Source: Brevundimonas sp. UBA5936
GTDB taxonomy: Bacteria > Pseudomonadota > Alphaproteobacteria > Caulobacterales > Caulobacteraceae
NCBI GenBank assembly: GCA_002430835.1
Contig: DJDA01000061.1
Location: 465-14,342, forward strand
Direction of reading: 5' to 3'
DNA length: 13,878 nt
Shown: in pieces, positions 1 through 7,798 of the stretch
Layout: the number at the start of each line of letters is the position of its first letter
Position numbering within the stretch: the first letter of the stretch is position 1
Program-made: the position numbers and the translations under genes
Notes under the pieces: model-generated
Told to the model about the DNA's origin: nothing
Databases searched by the model: none
What the model saw: the letters and a program-made list of their open reading frames with translations, nothing else

Positions 1-2
1 GA

Positions 3-56
3 TTTCAGACGATTCAGACGAATTGGACTCTGTTTTTTCGATCACGGAGTCTGAAA
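3..56. repeat. Direct and inverted repeats upstream of transaldolase gene
   Basis: A 9-base unit, TTCAGACGA, occurs twice in perfect tandem at 4-12 and 13-21. The 8-base TTTCAGAC at 3-10 is the exact reverse complement of GTCTGAAA at 49-56, and 13-19 also pairs with 49-55. A run of six T lies between the arms at 33-38. It lies 60-110 bases upstream of the transaldolase start. It could be an operator or the remains of an upstream gene's terminator; the sequence does not decide. No coding region is seen in 1-114. Confidence 0.4.
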
Positions 57-99
57 CTTCCCTGGCCGCGAAAGACGGTCGCTTCCGTCACAACTCGGC

Positions 100-107
100 G
101 CTAAAAC
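100..107 (+). promoter_or_regulatory. Candidate -10 element, possibly giving a leaderless tal mRNA
   Basis: GCTAAAAC at 100-107 matches the Caulobacter housekeeping -10 form GCTAnAwC at every position. A -35 is not obvious (TTCCGT at 83-88 is poor). The element ends 7 bases before the ATG at 115, so transcription would start at or within a few bases of the start codon. No purine-rich ribosome binding site lies between, which fits a leaderless transcript. The motif match is seen; transcription from it is inferred. Confidence 0.5.
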
Positions 108-114
108 TGGTCCC

Positions 115-768
115 ATGAAACTCTTTCTCGACACCGCCGACGTCGCCGTCATCAAGGACTTGCTGCCCACCGGGATGGTGGACGGCGTCACCACCAATCC
201 TAGCCTGATCGCCAAGTCGGGTCGCAACATCGCCGAGGTCATCGCCGAAATCTGCGCCCTGGTCGAGGGGCCGATCTCGGCCGAGGCCGTGGCGACCGAT
301 TTCGAGACCATGGTCAAGGAAGGCGACAAGCTGGCCTCCATCGCCCCCAATGTCGTGGTCAAGCTGCCGCTGACCTGGGACGGCCTGCGCGCCACCCGCG
401 CCTTCGCCGACAAGGGGATCAAGACCAACGTCACCCTGTGCTTCTCGGCAGCACAGGCCATGCTGGCGGCCAAGGCGGGCGCGACCTTCATCTCGCCCTT
501 CGTCGGCCGTCTGGACGATGTCGGCGCCGACGGCGTGGGCCTGCTGGAAGACATCCGCACCCTGTACGACATCCACGACTTCAGCACGGAAATCCTGGCC
601 GCCTCGGTGCGCAATGCGGACCATGTGACCGCCGCTGCGCTGGCCGGCGCCGACGCCTCGACCATTCCGGCCGACGTTTTCAAGGCCCTGGTAAAGCACC
701 CGTTAACCGACAAGGGGTTGGATGCCTTCCTGGCCGACTGGGGCAAGACCGGTCAGTCGATTCTGTAG
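115..768 (+). CDS. tal: Small transaldolase (fructose-6-phosphate aldolase/transaldolase family)
   Basis: A 217-residue TIM-barrel aldolase of the short transaldolase family, often annotated fsa. It would act in the cytoplasm in the non-oxidative pentose phosphate pathway, moving a dihydroxyacetone unit from fructose 6-phosphate or sedoheptulose 7-phosphate to an aldose phosphate. Visible landmarks are D6 (LDTAD), the TTNPS motif at 26-30, the Schiff-base lysine K83 in VVKLPLTWDG, and SPFVGRLDD at 127-135. Where E. coli FsaA has Q59 and Y131, this protein has E57 and F129, the residues of true transaldolases, so transaldolase is the better call. Length is normal for the family. ATG at 115 gives the canonical N-terminus. 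It lies 24 bases before the DUF484 gene, probably the first gene of a tal-DUF484-xerC operon. The fold is near certain; the preferred reaction is inferred from the two residues. Confidence 0.93.
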   Translation: MKLFLDTADVAVIKDLLPTGMVDGVTTNPSLIAKSGRNIAEVIAEICALVEGPISAEAVATDFETMVKEGDKLASIAPNVVVKLPLTWDGLRATRAFADKGIKTNVTLCFSAAQAMLAAKAGATFISPFVGRLDDVGADGVGLLEDIRTLYDIHDFSTEILAASVRNADHVTAAALAGADASTIPADVFKALVKHPLTDKGLDAFLADWGKTGQSIL

Positions 769-792
769 TTTCTGACCCGACGAGAGGTCCGC

Positions 793-1494
793 TTGAGCAC
801 TTCCCTGGACCTCTCTTCCGACCCGGCGGCGGGCCTGCACTGGCCGCAGGTGCGCGCCTGGCTGGAAGATCACGCCGAACACCTGCTGGACGACCGCGCC
901 CTGCTGGAAGAGCTGGGCCTGGCCGCCACCGGCCGCAACGTCGTCGACTTCGGCCGCGCCGCCCTGGCGCGGCTGGAGGCCGTCGCCCAACGCGAAGCCG
1001 GGGCGCGCAAGCTGATCGAAGAGATCGCCCGCGCCAACTTCGCCGCCCAGACCCAGACCCACGTCGCCGCCCTGGACCTGATGGAGGCCCAGAGCCACGC
1101 CGAACTGGCGCGCTGCCTGGACGCCGTGACGCAGGGGCGTTTCGGCCTGGCCGGCGCCGCCGTGGCGATCGAAAAGCCGGGCGCCGTCCCCTTCGGCTGG
1201 AAGGCGCTGGAGCCGGGCCGCGTCGACGCCCTGCTGGGCGAGGACGGCCTGCACTGGCTCGGTCCCAACTTCACCGGCCTCAGCCTGTTCGGCCCGGCTG
1301 AGGGCGACGTCGCCTCGGTCGCCCTGGTGCGGATGAACCTGCGCCTGCCGGGCGCCGCCGCGCCCCGCGCCGCCCTGTGCGCCTTCGGCTCGGGCGAGGA
1401 CGACGGCTTCACCCCCGCCATGGGCTGCGAACTGGTGGCCTTCGTCGCCCGCGTCGTCGAACGCATGGCCGAGCGATGGCCGCTGGACGCCTGA
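793..1494 (+). CDS. DUF484 family protein (GAF-like)
   Basis: A 233-residue cytoplasmic protein with the DUF484 pattern: a helical N-terminus (ALLEELGLAATGRNVVDFGR, about residues 36-55), a long helix rich in A, E, Q and R (about 55-100), then a GAF-like domain of alternating strands to the end. The family's biochemical role is not established. In many proteobacteria the gene sits directly before xerC, as here, and that is the main clue to a link with chromosome maintenance. The start is TTG at 793, chosen because GAGAGG at 782-787 is a good ribosome binding site 5 bases upstream and the first in-frame ATG is about 96 codons later. The stop is 11 bases before the xerC start, so co-transcription and perhaps translational coupling are likely. 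No signal peptide or membrane segment is seen. Confidence 0.85.
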   Translation: MSTSLDLSSDPAAGLHWPQVRAWLEDHAEHLLDDRALLEELGLAATGRNVVDFGRAALARLEAVAQREAGARKLIEEIARANFAAQTQTHVAALDLMEAQSHAELARCLDAVTQGRFGLAGAAVAIEKPGAVPFGWKALEPGRVDALLGEDGLHWLGPNFTGLSLFGPAEGDVASVALVRMNLRLPGAAAPRAALCAFGSGEDDGFTPAMGCELVAFVARVVERMAERWPLDA

Positions 1495-1505
1495 GCGCCC
1501 CCTCC

Positions 1506-2420
1506 ATGACTTCGCAGGACGCTCTGGCCGCCTGGCTGGAGCATCTGGCCCACGAGCGCCGCCTGTCGCCGCGCACGCTGGAGGCCTACGGCCACATCGG
1601 CCGGCTGTATCTGACCTTTCTGGAGCGCCATCGCGGCGGGCCGCAGAGCGCGGCGGATCTGGGCTCGGTCACGGCGGCCGAGGCCCGCGCCCATCTGGCC
1701 GAGCGCCGCAGCGGGAATCGCCCGCTGAACGCCCGCTCGCTCAGCCAGACCCTGGCCGCCATCCGGAGCTTTCACGCCTTCCTCGACCGGCGTCTCGGCG
1801 TGGCGACGCCGCAACTGGCCCTGGTGCGCGGCCCCAAGGTCAAGCCGTCCTTGCCCCGCCCGGTCAGCGAGGATCAGGCCAAGGGCCTGTTGCACGAACC
1901 CGAGGCCGATCCCGACATGGAGCCGTGGGAGGCCGCACGCGACCGCGCCGTCCTGACCCTGCTCTACGGCTGCGGCCTGCGGATTTCCGAGGCCCTGTCG
2001 CTGAAGCGATCGGACGCCCCCCTGCCCGAATCCTTGCGCATCATCGGCAAGGGCGACAAGACGCGCATGGTCCCCGTCCTGCCGCAGGTGCGTGAGGCGA
2101 CGGACGCCTATCTGGCGCTGCAGCCCTTCATCATCGACGCCGACCAGGCCCTGTTCCGAGCGAAGCGCGGCGGCCCCCTGAGCGCTCGCCATGTGCAGGC
2201 GACGGTGCAGCGGCTGCGCGGACGCCTCGGCCTGCCCGCCTCGACCACGCCCCACGCCCTGCGCCACAGCTTCGCCACCCACCTGCTCGGCGCCGGCGCC
2301 GACCTGCGCTCGATCCAGGAGCTGCTGGGCCACGCCAGCCTGTCGACGACGCAGAAATACACCCAGGTCGACGCCGCCCGCCTGCTGGCGGCCTACGCCC
2401 AGGCCCACCCGCGCGGCTGA
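1506..2420 (+). CDS. xerC: Tyrosine recombinase XerC
   Basis: A 304-residue site-specific recombinase that, with XerD, resolves chromosome dimers at dif near the terminus under FtsK control. The N-terminal SAM-like core-binding domain covers about residues 4-95 (LSPRTLEAYGHIGRLYLTFL), the catalytic domain about 115-300. The full active site is present: R159 in CGLRISEAL, K182 in GKGDKTR, H250 and R253 in HALRHSFATHLL, H276 in LLGHASLSTTQKY, and nucleophile Y285. Spacing between these residues closely follows E. coli XerC. The start was set at ATG 1506 (MTSQDALAAW) because it gives the family length; the reading frame stays open 43 codons upstream, but that part overlaps the DUF484 gene and is low-complexity. 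Third gene of the probable tal operon. XerC rather than XerD is chosen from the DUF484 neighbour; an integrase of a mobile element is unlikely in this context. Confidence 0.93.
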   Translation: MTSQDALAAWLEHLAHERRLSPRTLEAYGHIGRLYLTFLERHRGGPQSAADLGSVTAAEARAHLAERRSGNRPLNARSLSQTLAAIRSFHAFLDRRLGVATPQLALVRGPKVKPSLPRPVSEDQAKGLLHEPEADPDMEPWEAARDRAVLTLLYGCGLRISEALSLKRSDAPLPESLRIIGKGDKTRMVPVLPQVREATDAYLALQPFIIDADQALFRAKRGGPLSARHVQATVQRLRGRLGLPASTTPHALRHSFATHLLGAGADLRSIQELLGHASLSTTQKYTQVDAARLLAAYAQAHPRG

Positions 2421-2501
2421 CCCTCCGCAAACGGACTTTTCAGCACCTCGAAAAGGCGCCAGAATTCCAGCCTGGGGATCGCGGAACGGGAGTTCACGCG
2501 C

Positions 2502-3524
2502 GTGCACAGGCCGATTCTCGTTTCTGAGACCGATCGCCTCGTCCCCAGCCGCCGCATGGCCCTGAGTCTGCTGGCCCAGACCGGGCTTGTTCTGGCCGCC
2601 CCGGCCTGGTCGCAGGATGCGGCGGGCCAGACGCCCTCCGCTCCGCCCGACGCCGAGACGCGCCTGCTGGCGAACCTGCTGACGCGCCTCGGGGTCGAGG
2701 TCGATCTGGACGGGCGCAAGGCGCTGTTCGTCATCGACACCGGCGCAGAGCGCAGCGCAGTCTCCGACCGGCTGGCGCAGGCGCTGGACCTTCCGCCCGG
2801 CCCGCCCGTCCTGGTGCACGGCATCACCACCGCCCAGATGACGCCGACCGTGCGCCTGCCGCATCTGGCCTTTTCCGAGCGACGGTTCGCCGGTCTGATC
2901 CTGCCGGTCTTTCCCCATGGACTACTGGGTGCCGACGGTCTTCTGGGGCTGGACGTGCTGTCGCGCTTTCGCCTGACGCTGGACCTGCGGCGCCGCCGCG
3001 TCATGATGGCCGCCTCGGGCCCGGATGTCGTGCGGCGCGGCCTGTCCTTCGGCGGGCGCGCCAGCCGCTTGGGCCAGGACATCACCGATGTCCGCTCGGG
3101 GCGCTTCAGCCAGCTGATCCTGACCCAGGTCGCCGCCGACAGCGTCCCGGCCGTCGCCTTCATCGACAGCGGCGCCCAATATTCGATCGGCAACCGCGCC
3201 CTGATGCGGGCGCTGGATTCACAGCTTGGCCGGGTCGAGCGCCCCTTGGTGCGCGTCTACGGCGTGATCGGCCAGTCCTTGCTGGTGCGCTCCGGCGCCG
3301 TGACCAATCTGCGGCTGGCGCGACGCGATCTGGGACCGACCCCCCTGCTGTTCGGCGACCTGCACGCCTTTCGCATCCTGAACCTGATCGACCGCCCCGC
3401 CCTGTTGTTGGGCGCAGACGTCCTGACCCGGTTCAGTCAGGTGACGCTGGACTATGGCCGCGGCCGCATCATCCTGGGCGGCCTGGTCCGCCGCCCGACG
3501 TCGCTGCCAGCGCCTCGCCCCTAG
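2502..3524 (+). CDS. Exported retropepsin-like aspartyl protease with two catalytic lobes
   Basis: A 340-residue protein with two aspartyl protease half-sites: VIDTGA (D79-T80-G81) and FIDSGA (D222-S223-G224). Each is followed about 70-80 residues later by a hydrophobic Gly-x-Asp motif (GLLGLDVL 146-153; LLLGADVL 301-308), so the chain contains two retropepsin-type domains in tandem that could form one active site within the molecule, as in pepsin. The N-terminus reads SRRMALSLLAQTGLVLAAPAWS, an export signal with a twin-arginine pair at 17-18; cleavage is likely after residue 37. Targeting to periplasm or envelope is therefore likely, substrate unknown. GTG at 2502 is preferred over ATG 2556 because GGGAG at 2488-2492 sits 9 bases upstream and the longer form keeps the RR pair. 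It follows xerC by 81 bases and converges on the SDR gene 4 bases later. Confidence 0.8.
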   Translation: MHRPILVSETDRLVPSRRMALSLLAQTGLVLAAPAWSQDAAGQTPSAPPDAETRLLANLLTRLGVEVDLDGRKALFVIDTGAERSAVSDRLAQALDLPPGPPVLVHGITTAQMTPTVRLPHLAFSERRFAGLILPVFPHGLLGADGLLGLDVLSRFRLTLDLRRRRVMMAASGPDVVRRGLSFGGRASRLGQDITDVRSGRFSQLILTQVAADSVPAVAFIDSGAQYSIGNRALMRALDSQLGRVERPLVRVYGVIGQSLLVRSGAVTNLRLARRDLGPTPLLFGDLHAFRILNLIDRPALLLGADVLTRFSQVTLDYGRGRIILGGLVRRPTSLPAPRP

Positions 3525-3539
3525 GCGATCAGATCGCCT
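3523..3539. terminator. Compact hairpin across convergent stop codons
   Basis: AGGCGAT at 3523-3529 and ATCGCCT at 3533-3539 form a perfect 7-bp stem with a 3-base loop. The hairpin covers the TAG of the protease gene (3522-3524) and the stop of the opposing SDR gene (3529-3531 on the minus strand). There is no T-run on either side, so this is at best a weak bidirectional terminator. Confidence 0.3.
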
Positions 3540-4320
3540 TGACCGCTCCGCCGTCGATGCGGATCAGGGAGCCGGTGACATAGCCCGCCAGCGGACTGGC
3601 CAGGAAGGCGGCCACCGCGCCGAACTCCTCGGTCGTGCCGATGCGCCCAGCGGGGATGGACTTGACCGACTCGGCGCGCGCGTCCTGCGGCGTTGCGCCC
3701 GTGGCGGCGGCGCGGGCGGCGTCCAGCCGCTCGATACGCGGGGTGTCGATCCGGCCCGGCAGCAGGGTGTTGACCGTCACCCCATTGGCCGCGACTTCGC
3801 CCGCCAGGGTCTTGGCCCAGGCCGCCACCGAGGCGCGCAGGGTATTGGACACGCCCAGCGTCCCGATCGGCTCGATCACGCTGGTCGAGGCGACGTTCAG
3901 GACACGCCCCCAGCCCATGGCCCGCATCCCCGGCATGACCCGGTCCGTCAGGCGGAAGACCGACAGCACCATGGCCTCGAACTGATCGCGCCAGACCGTC
4001 GGATCGAGACCCGCCACGCCCGACGGCGACGGCCCGCCGGTGTTGTTCAGCAGGATCTGGATCGGCCCGCCCAGCTCCGTCTCGGCGACGTCGACCGCCT
4101 TCAGCAGGGCGTCGTGGTCGGCCAGATCGGCCGGAGCGATGATCGCCTTGCCCTGCCCCATGGCGTTCAGTTCGTCGGCCACGGCCTGCAGCTTGGCCGC
4201 ATCACGCGACAGCAGGGCCACATGCGCCCCCTCGGCCACCAGGGCCGTCGCCACCGCCCGTCCCAGGCCGCTGGAGCCGCCGCAGATCAAGGCGCGCTTG
4301 CCGGTGAGTTGAAGGTCCAT
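3529..4320 (-). CDS. SDR family oxidoreductase with atypical active site
   Basis: A 263-residue Rossmann protein of the short-chain dehydrogenase/reductase superfamily, FabG-like. Cofactor motif CGGSSGLG at 13-20 replaces the usual TGxxxGxG, and NNTGGP at 92-97 stands in for NNAG. After strand 5 (LNVASTS, 141-147) the expected Y-x-x-x-K is replaced by S158-N-T-L-R162, so the catalytic tyrosine and lysine are both absent. The C-terminal LLPGRIDTP (186-194) and GSLIRIDGGAVKAI end are normal for SDRs. This resembles a described BKR-like SDR subgroup that departs from the catalytic tetrad, so it is probably a natural family member and not a decayed gene. Substrate unknown. ATG at 4318-4320 is preceded by a GGGAA site. 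It is divergent from the GNAT gene (69 bases between starts) and convergent with the protease gene. Confidence 0.85.
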   Translation of the reverse strand: MDLQLTGKRALICGGSSGLGRAVATALVAEGAHVALLSRDAAKLQAVADELNAMGQGKAIIAPADLADHDALLKAVDVAETELGGPIQILLNNTGGPSPSGVAGLDPTVWRDQFEAMVLSVFRLTDRVMPGMRAMGWGRVLNVASTSVIEPIGTLGVSNTLRASVAAWAKTLAGEVAANGVTVNTLLPGRIDTPRIERLDAARAAATGATPQDARAESVKSIPAGRIGTTEEFGAVAAFLASPLAGYVTGSLIRIDGGAVKAI

Positions 4321-4389
4321 CCCGATTTCCCGTTGCGATAGGCGATAGACTTCACATGTACGAAGCCCGACCGCCCAAACAAGGCTCCT

Positions 4390-4944
4390 ATGTCGCTTCC
4401 GCCCCTACCGATCGAAACCCAACGCCTGTCGCTTCGCCCCTTCCGTGCGGACGATTTCGAGGCTTATCGCGACTACCACGCTCGCCCCGAGGTCTATCGT
4501 TTTCTCTACGCCGCGCCGCCCGGCGCCGAGGAGACGCGCGCCGCCTTCACCGCCGCAACCCTTCCCGCATTCGCCAAGGACGGCGATGTCATGCGGTTGG
4601 CGGTCTCGCGCCGAACGGACAACGCCCTGTTGGGCGAGGTCTTGCTCAAACTCGCCAGCCTGAGCGCGCTCCAGGCCGAAGTCGGCTACATCTTCAATCC
4701 TGACTTCAACGGGCAGGGTTACGCAACCGAGGCCGTCGGCGCCTTGGTCGACGCCGGTTTCGCCACGCTAGACATGCACCGCATATTCGCCCGACTAGAC
4801 GCCGATAATCGCGGCTCCATCGGCGTGGTCGAACGGCTGCGTTTCCGGCGCGAGGCGCATCTGATCCAGAACGACCGGTTCAACGGCGTCTGGGGCGACG
4901 AGTTCATCTACGCCATGTTGTCTGCGGATTGGGCCCGCCGTTAA
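4390..4944 (+). CDS. GNAT family N-acetyltransferase (RimJ/RimL type)
   Basis: A 184-residue cytoplasmic acyltransferase that would transfer an acetyl group from acetyl-CoA to an amine. It opens with IETQRLSLRPFRADDFEAY (8-26), the usual start of the Acetyltransf_3/RimJ-RimL group. The acetyl-CoA pyrophosphate loop is NGQGYATEAV at 107-116, after strand EVGYIFNP (97-104). RIFARLDADNRGSIGVVERLRF (131-152) includes the conserved Asn and Ser of motif B. The end WGDEFIYAML (168-177) is also typical. Substrate cannot be predicted; ribosomal-protein, antibiotic or metabolite acetylation are all possible. AAGG at 4381-4384 precedes the ATG by 5 bases. Its TAA stop shares bases with the stop of the opposing DUF5694 gene. 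The upstream 69 bases must hold promoters for this gene and the divergent SDR, but no clear -35/-10 pair was found. Confidence 0.88.
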   Translation: MSLPPLPIETQRLSLRPFRADDFEAYRDYHARPEVYRFLYAAPPGAEETRAAFTAATLPAFAKDGDVMRLAVSRRTDNALLGEVLLKLASLSALQAEVGYIFNPDFNGQGYATEAVGALVDAGFATLDMHRIFARLDADNRGSIGVVERLRFRREAHLIQNDRFNGVWGDEFIYAMLSADWARR

Positions 4945-6026
4945 CGCAGCACCTCGTCCGAACTGACCAGCCGCACGTCGTGCATCTGGTCCAGATAGGC
5001 CTCGTAGTAGCCCTTGTGCGAGGCGCCCACGATAGTCAGCATCCGCGTGCCCGGATAGCGGCCCAGCACGTCGCGCATATTGGCGACCATGCGCAGGTTG
5101 CGGGTCTCCCAATAGCCGAGATAGCGTCGTCCGAACGCCTCGGGCGAGGGCTCGACGTGGGTCGCGCCGAAGTCCGACCGATAGGCCAGCATCTGCGTCT
5201 CCGGCGTGTTGTAGGCGCGGTAGATGTTCAGCAGACCGTCAGCCTGAGCCAGGTTTTCAAACAGGGGCTGATCCATGTCCTTGCGCGCCTGGACATAGGG
5301 ATTGTCCCAGGCCGCCATGATCGCCTTGGCCTGCGCCGCCTCTTCTTCGGGACGGGTGGCGGAGTCCGCCGTGTGGTCATCCACCGCCCACAGACGCTCC
5401 TGCCCCAGCCGCGCCGCCAGGACGGCGGCCAGCAGATCGGACTCGTTCTTGCGCGTCATGCGCCGGTTCAGCTTGGCCGCCATATCCGCCGTCAGGCCGT
5501 CCTGAGCCTTGCGCTCACCCTCAGGCAGGCGCAGCCACTGCACCAGGGCCGAGGACGGCTCGCCCGCCGCAAGGAAGAGGGCCGCCAGCCGTCGCCGCTG
5601 GGCCGCCGTCGGAGCGGCGGGCCAGTCCGCCAGCAGGCGTTCGGCCTCGGCGTTGGCCGCGGGCACATCCAGGCCCAGGGCCTGCCCCTCGGCGCTCGGA
5701 TCATAGCAGTAGGTCTCGACCGACTCGGCGTAGCGCGAGGGATAGCGCCGCATGGCGTCGCACTGCAGACCCGACAAGTTTTCGATGGCGACAGCGGTCG
5801 GGCGCCAGGCTTCCAGCCGCGCCAGCAAGGGCTCCAGCAGCTCGGGACGGAAGCTGTCCGGCAGGCTGGACAGGTGAGGCGAACCCAGCACCAGCACCTC
5901 ATTGAAGGCGCCTGCCGGCGGTCCCTTCAGCTGGTCGGGGTGAAACGAGGGACGATACACCTGCGCCGAGGCGGCCGAACCGATCGCCACCCACGCCGCC
6001 GCCGCCAGCCAAATTCCCAGACGCAT
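4941..6026 (-). CDS. Exported DUF5694-like protein with TraB/TIKI-type GxxH motifs
   Basis: A 361-residue protein with a clear signal peptide (MRLGIWLAAAAWVAIGSAASA, cleavage near 21-22), so periplasmic or envelope-associated. Motifs: EVLVLGSPHL at 43-52 with GxxH (G48-H51); VAIENLSG at 79-86 with E82; VDDH at 215-218; a helix with R309-N310 in WETRNLRMV; and TIVGASHKGYYEAYL at 331-345 with a second GxxH (G334-H337). Paired GxxH motifs with a Glu between are the hallmark of the TraB/PrgY/GumN/TIKI superfamily, some members of which are metal-dependent proteases. I place it in DUF5694 by its overall pattern, from memory. Protease activity is inference. AGGGTGAGG just upstream supports ATG 6024-6026. 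It lies about 90 bases beyond the lpdA terminator and probably has its own promoter. Confidence 0.75.
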   Translation of the reverse strand: MRLGIWLAAAAWVAIGSAASAQVYRPSFHPDQLKGPPAGAFNEVLVLGSPHLSSLPDSFRPELLEPLLARLEAWRPTAVAIENLSGLQCDAMRRYPSRYAESVETYCYDPSAEGQALGLDVPAANAEAERLLADWPAAPTAAQRRRLAALFLAAGEPSSALVQWLRLPEGERKAQDGLTADMAAKLNRRMTRKNESDLLAAVLAARLGQERLWAVDDHTADSATRPEEEAAQAKAIMAAWDNPYVQARKDMDQPLFENLAQADGLLNIYRAYNTPETQMLAYRSDFGATHVEPSPEAFGRRYLGYWETRNLRMVANMRDVLGRYPGTRMLTIVGASHKGYYEAYLDQMHDVRLVSSDEVLR

Positions 6027-6115
6027 CGCCTCACCCTCGTTCTCGCGAAACCGTGGCGAAGCTGCGGGCGGGGCCGCGTCCCGACAAGTTAAGTTTCCGC
6101 AATCCGCCCCAGACG

Positions 6116-6147
6116 AAAACGGCGCGCCCCGTGCGGAGCGCGCCGTT
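6116..6147 (-). terminator. Rho-independent terminator of lpdA
   Basis: AACGGCGCGC (6118-6127) and GCGCGCCGTT (6138-6147) form a perfect 10-bp GC-rich stem with a 10-base loop. On the minus strand the stem is followed by TTTT (plus-strand AAAA at 6116-6119). It begins 28 bases after the lpdA stop. Confidence 0.8.
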
Positions 6148-6175
6148 CAGATCGCGGTCTGAAAGCCGGTGTGGC

Positions 6176-7597
<1,422 letters not shown>

Positions 7598-7642
7598 GGA
7601 AGTCCTCTGATCGGTCTGGCGCAGGGTTCGGGAAACGGCGCG

Positions 7643-7671
7643 GACACTAGCGCCGACCCCGGCGGGGTCAA
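7643..7671 (-). promoter_or_regulatory. Candidate promoter of lpdA
   Basis: On the minus strand, TTGACC (7671-7666) is followed after 14 bases by GCTAGTGTC (7651-7643). This matches the Caulobacter housekeeping form TTGaCg-N10-14-GCtAnAwC well. It predicts a 5' leader of roughly 40 bases before the ATG at 7597, with the AGAGGA ribosome binding site inside it. Motif match is seen; activity is inferred. Confidence 0.65.
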
Positions 7672-7748
7672 CCGCCAGGCTCCATATAGGCCCGGTTTGC
7701 GCCGGGGGCCATGCCGACCAAAGGCAAAGCGGCCCAAAGCCGCAAGGC

Positions 7749-7777
7749 AAAAGGGCCGGGCGTCTCCGCCCGGCCCT
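7749..7777 (-). terminator. Rho-independent terminator of the TonB receptor gene
   Basis: AGGGCCGGGCG (7752-7762) and CGCCCGGCCCT (7767-7777) form a perfect 11-bp stem with a TCTC loop. Read on the minus strand the stem runs into TTTT (plus-strand AAAA at 7749-7752). It starts 22 bases after the receptor stop. A smaller GCGGC/GCCGC hairpin (7728-7742) lies beyond it, before the lpdA promoter. Confidence 0.8.
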
Positions 7778-7798
7778 CCGTTTCGCCTTACCGGCCGA

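Noticed and set aside
1377..1505. N-terminal extension of XerC by 43 codons
   Set aside because: It overlaps the DUF484 coding region, is Arg/Gly-rich and would make XerC longer than its family.
2436..2455. CTTTTC/GAAAAG inverted repeat after xerC
   Set aside because: A 6-bp AT-rich stem with an 8-base loop and no T-run is too weak to call a terminator.
870..2918. A 682-codon open frame on the minus strand
   Set aside because: It runs antisense to DUF484, xerC and the protease gene, and its product is Arg/Gly/Gln-rich without motifs; xerC has every catalytic residue on the other strand.
4929..6092. A 387-codon plus-strand frame opposite the DUF5694 gene
   Set aside because: The minus-strand frame has a signal peptide, ribosome binding site and conserved motifs; the plus frame has none.
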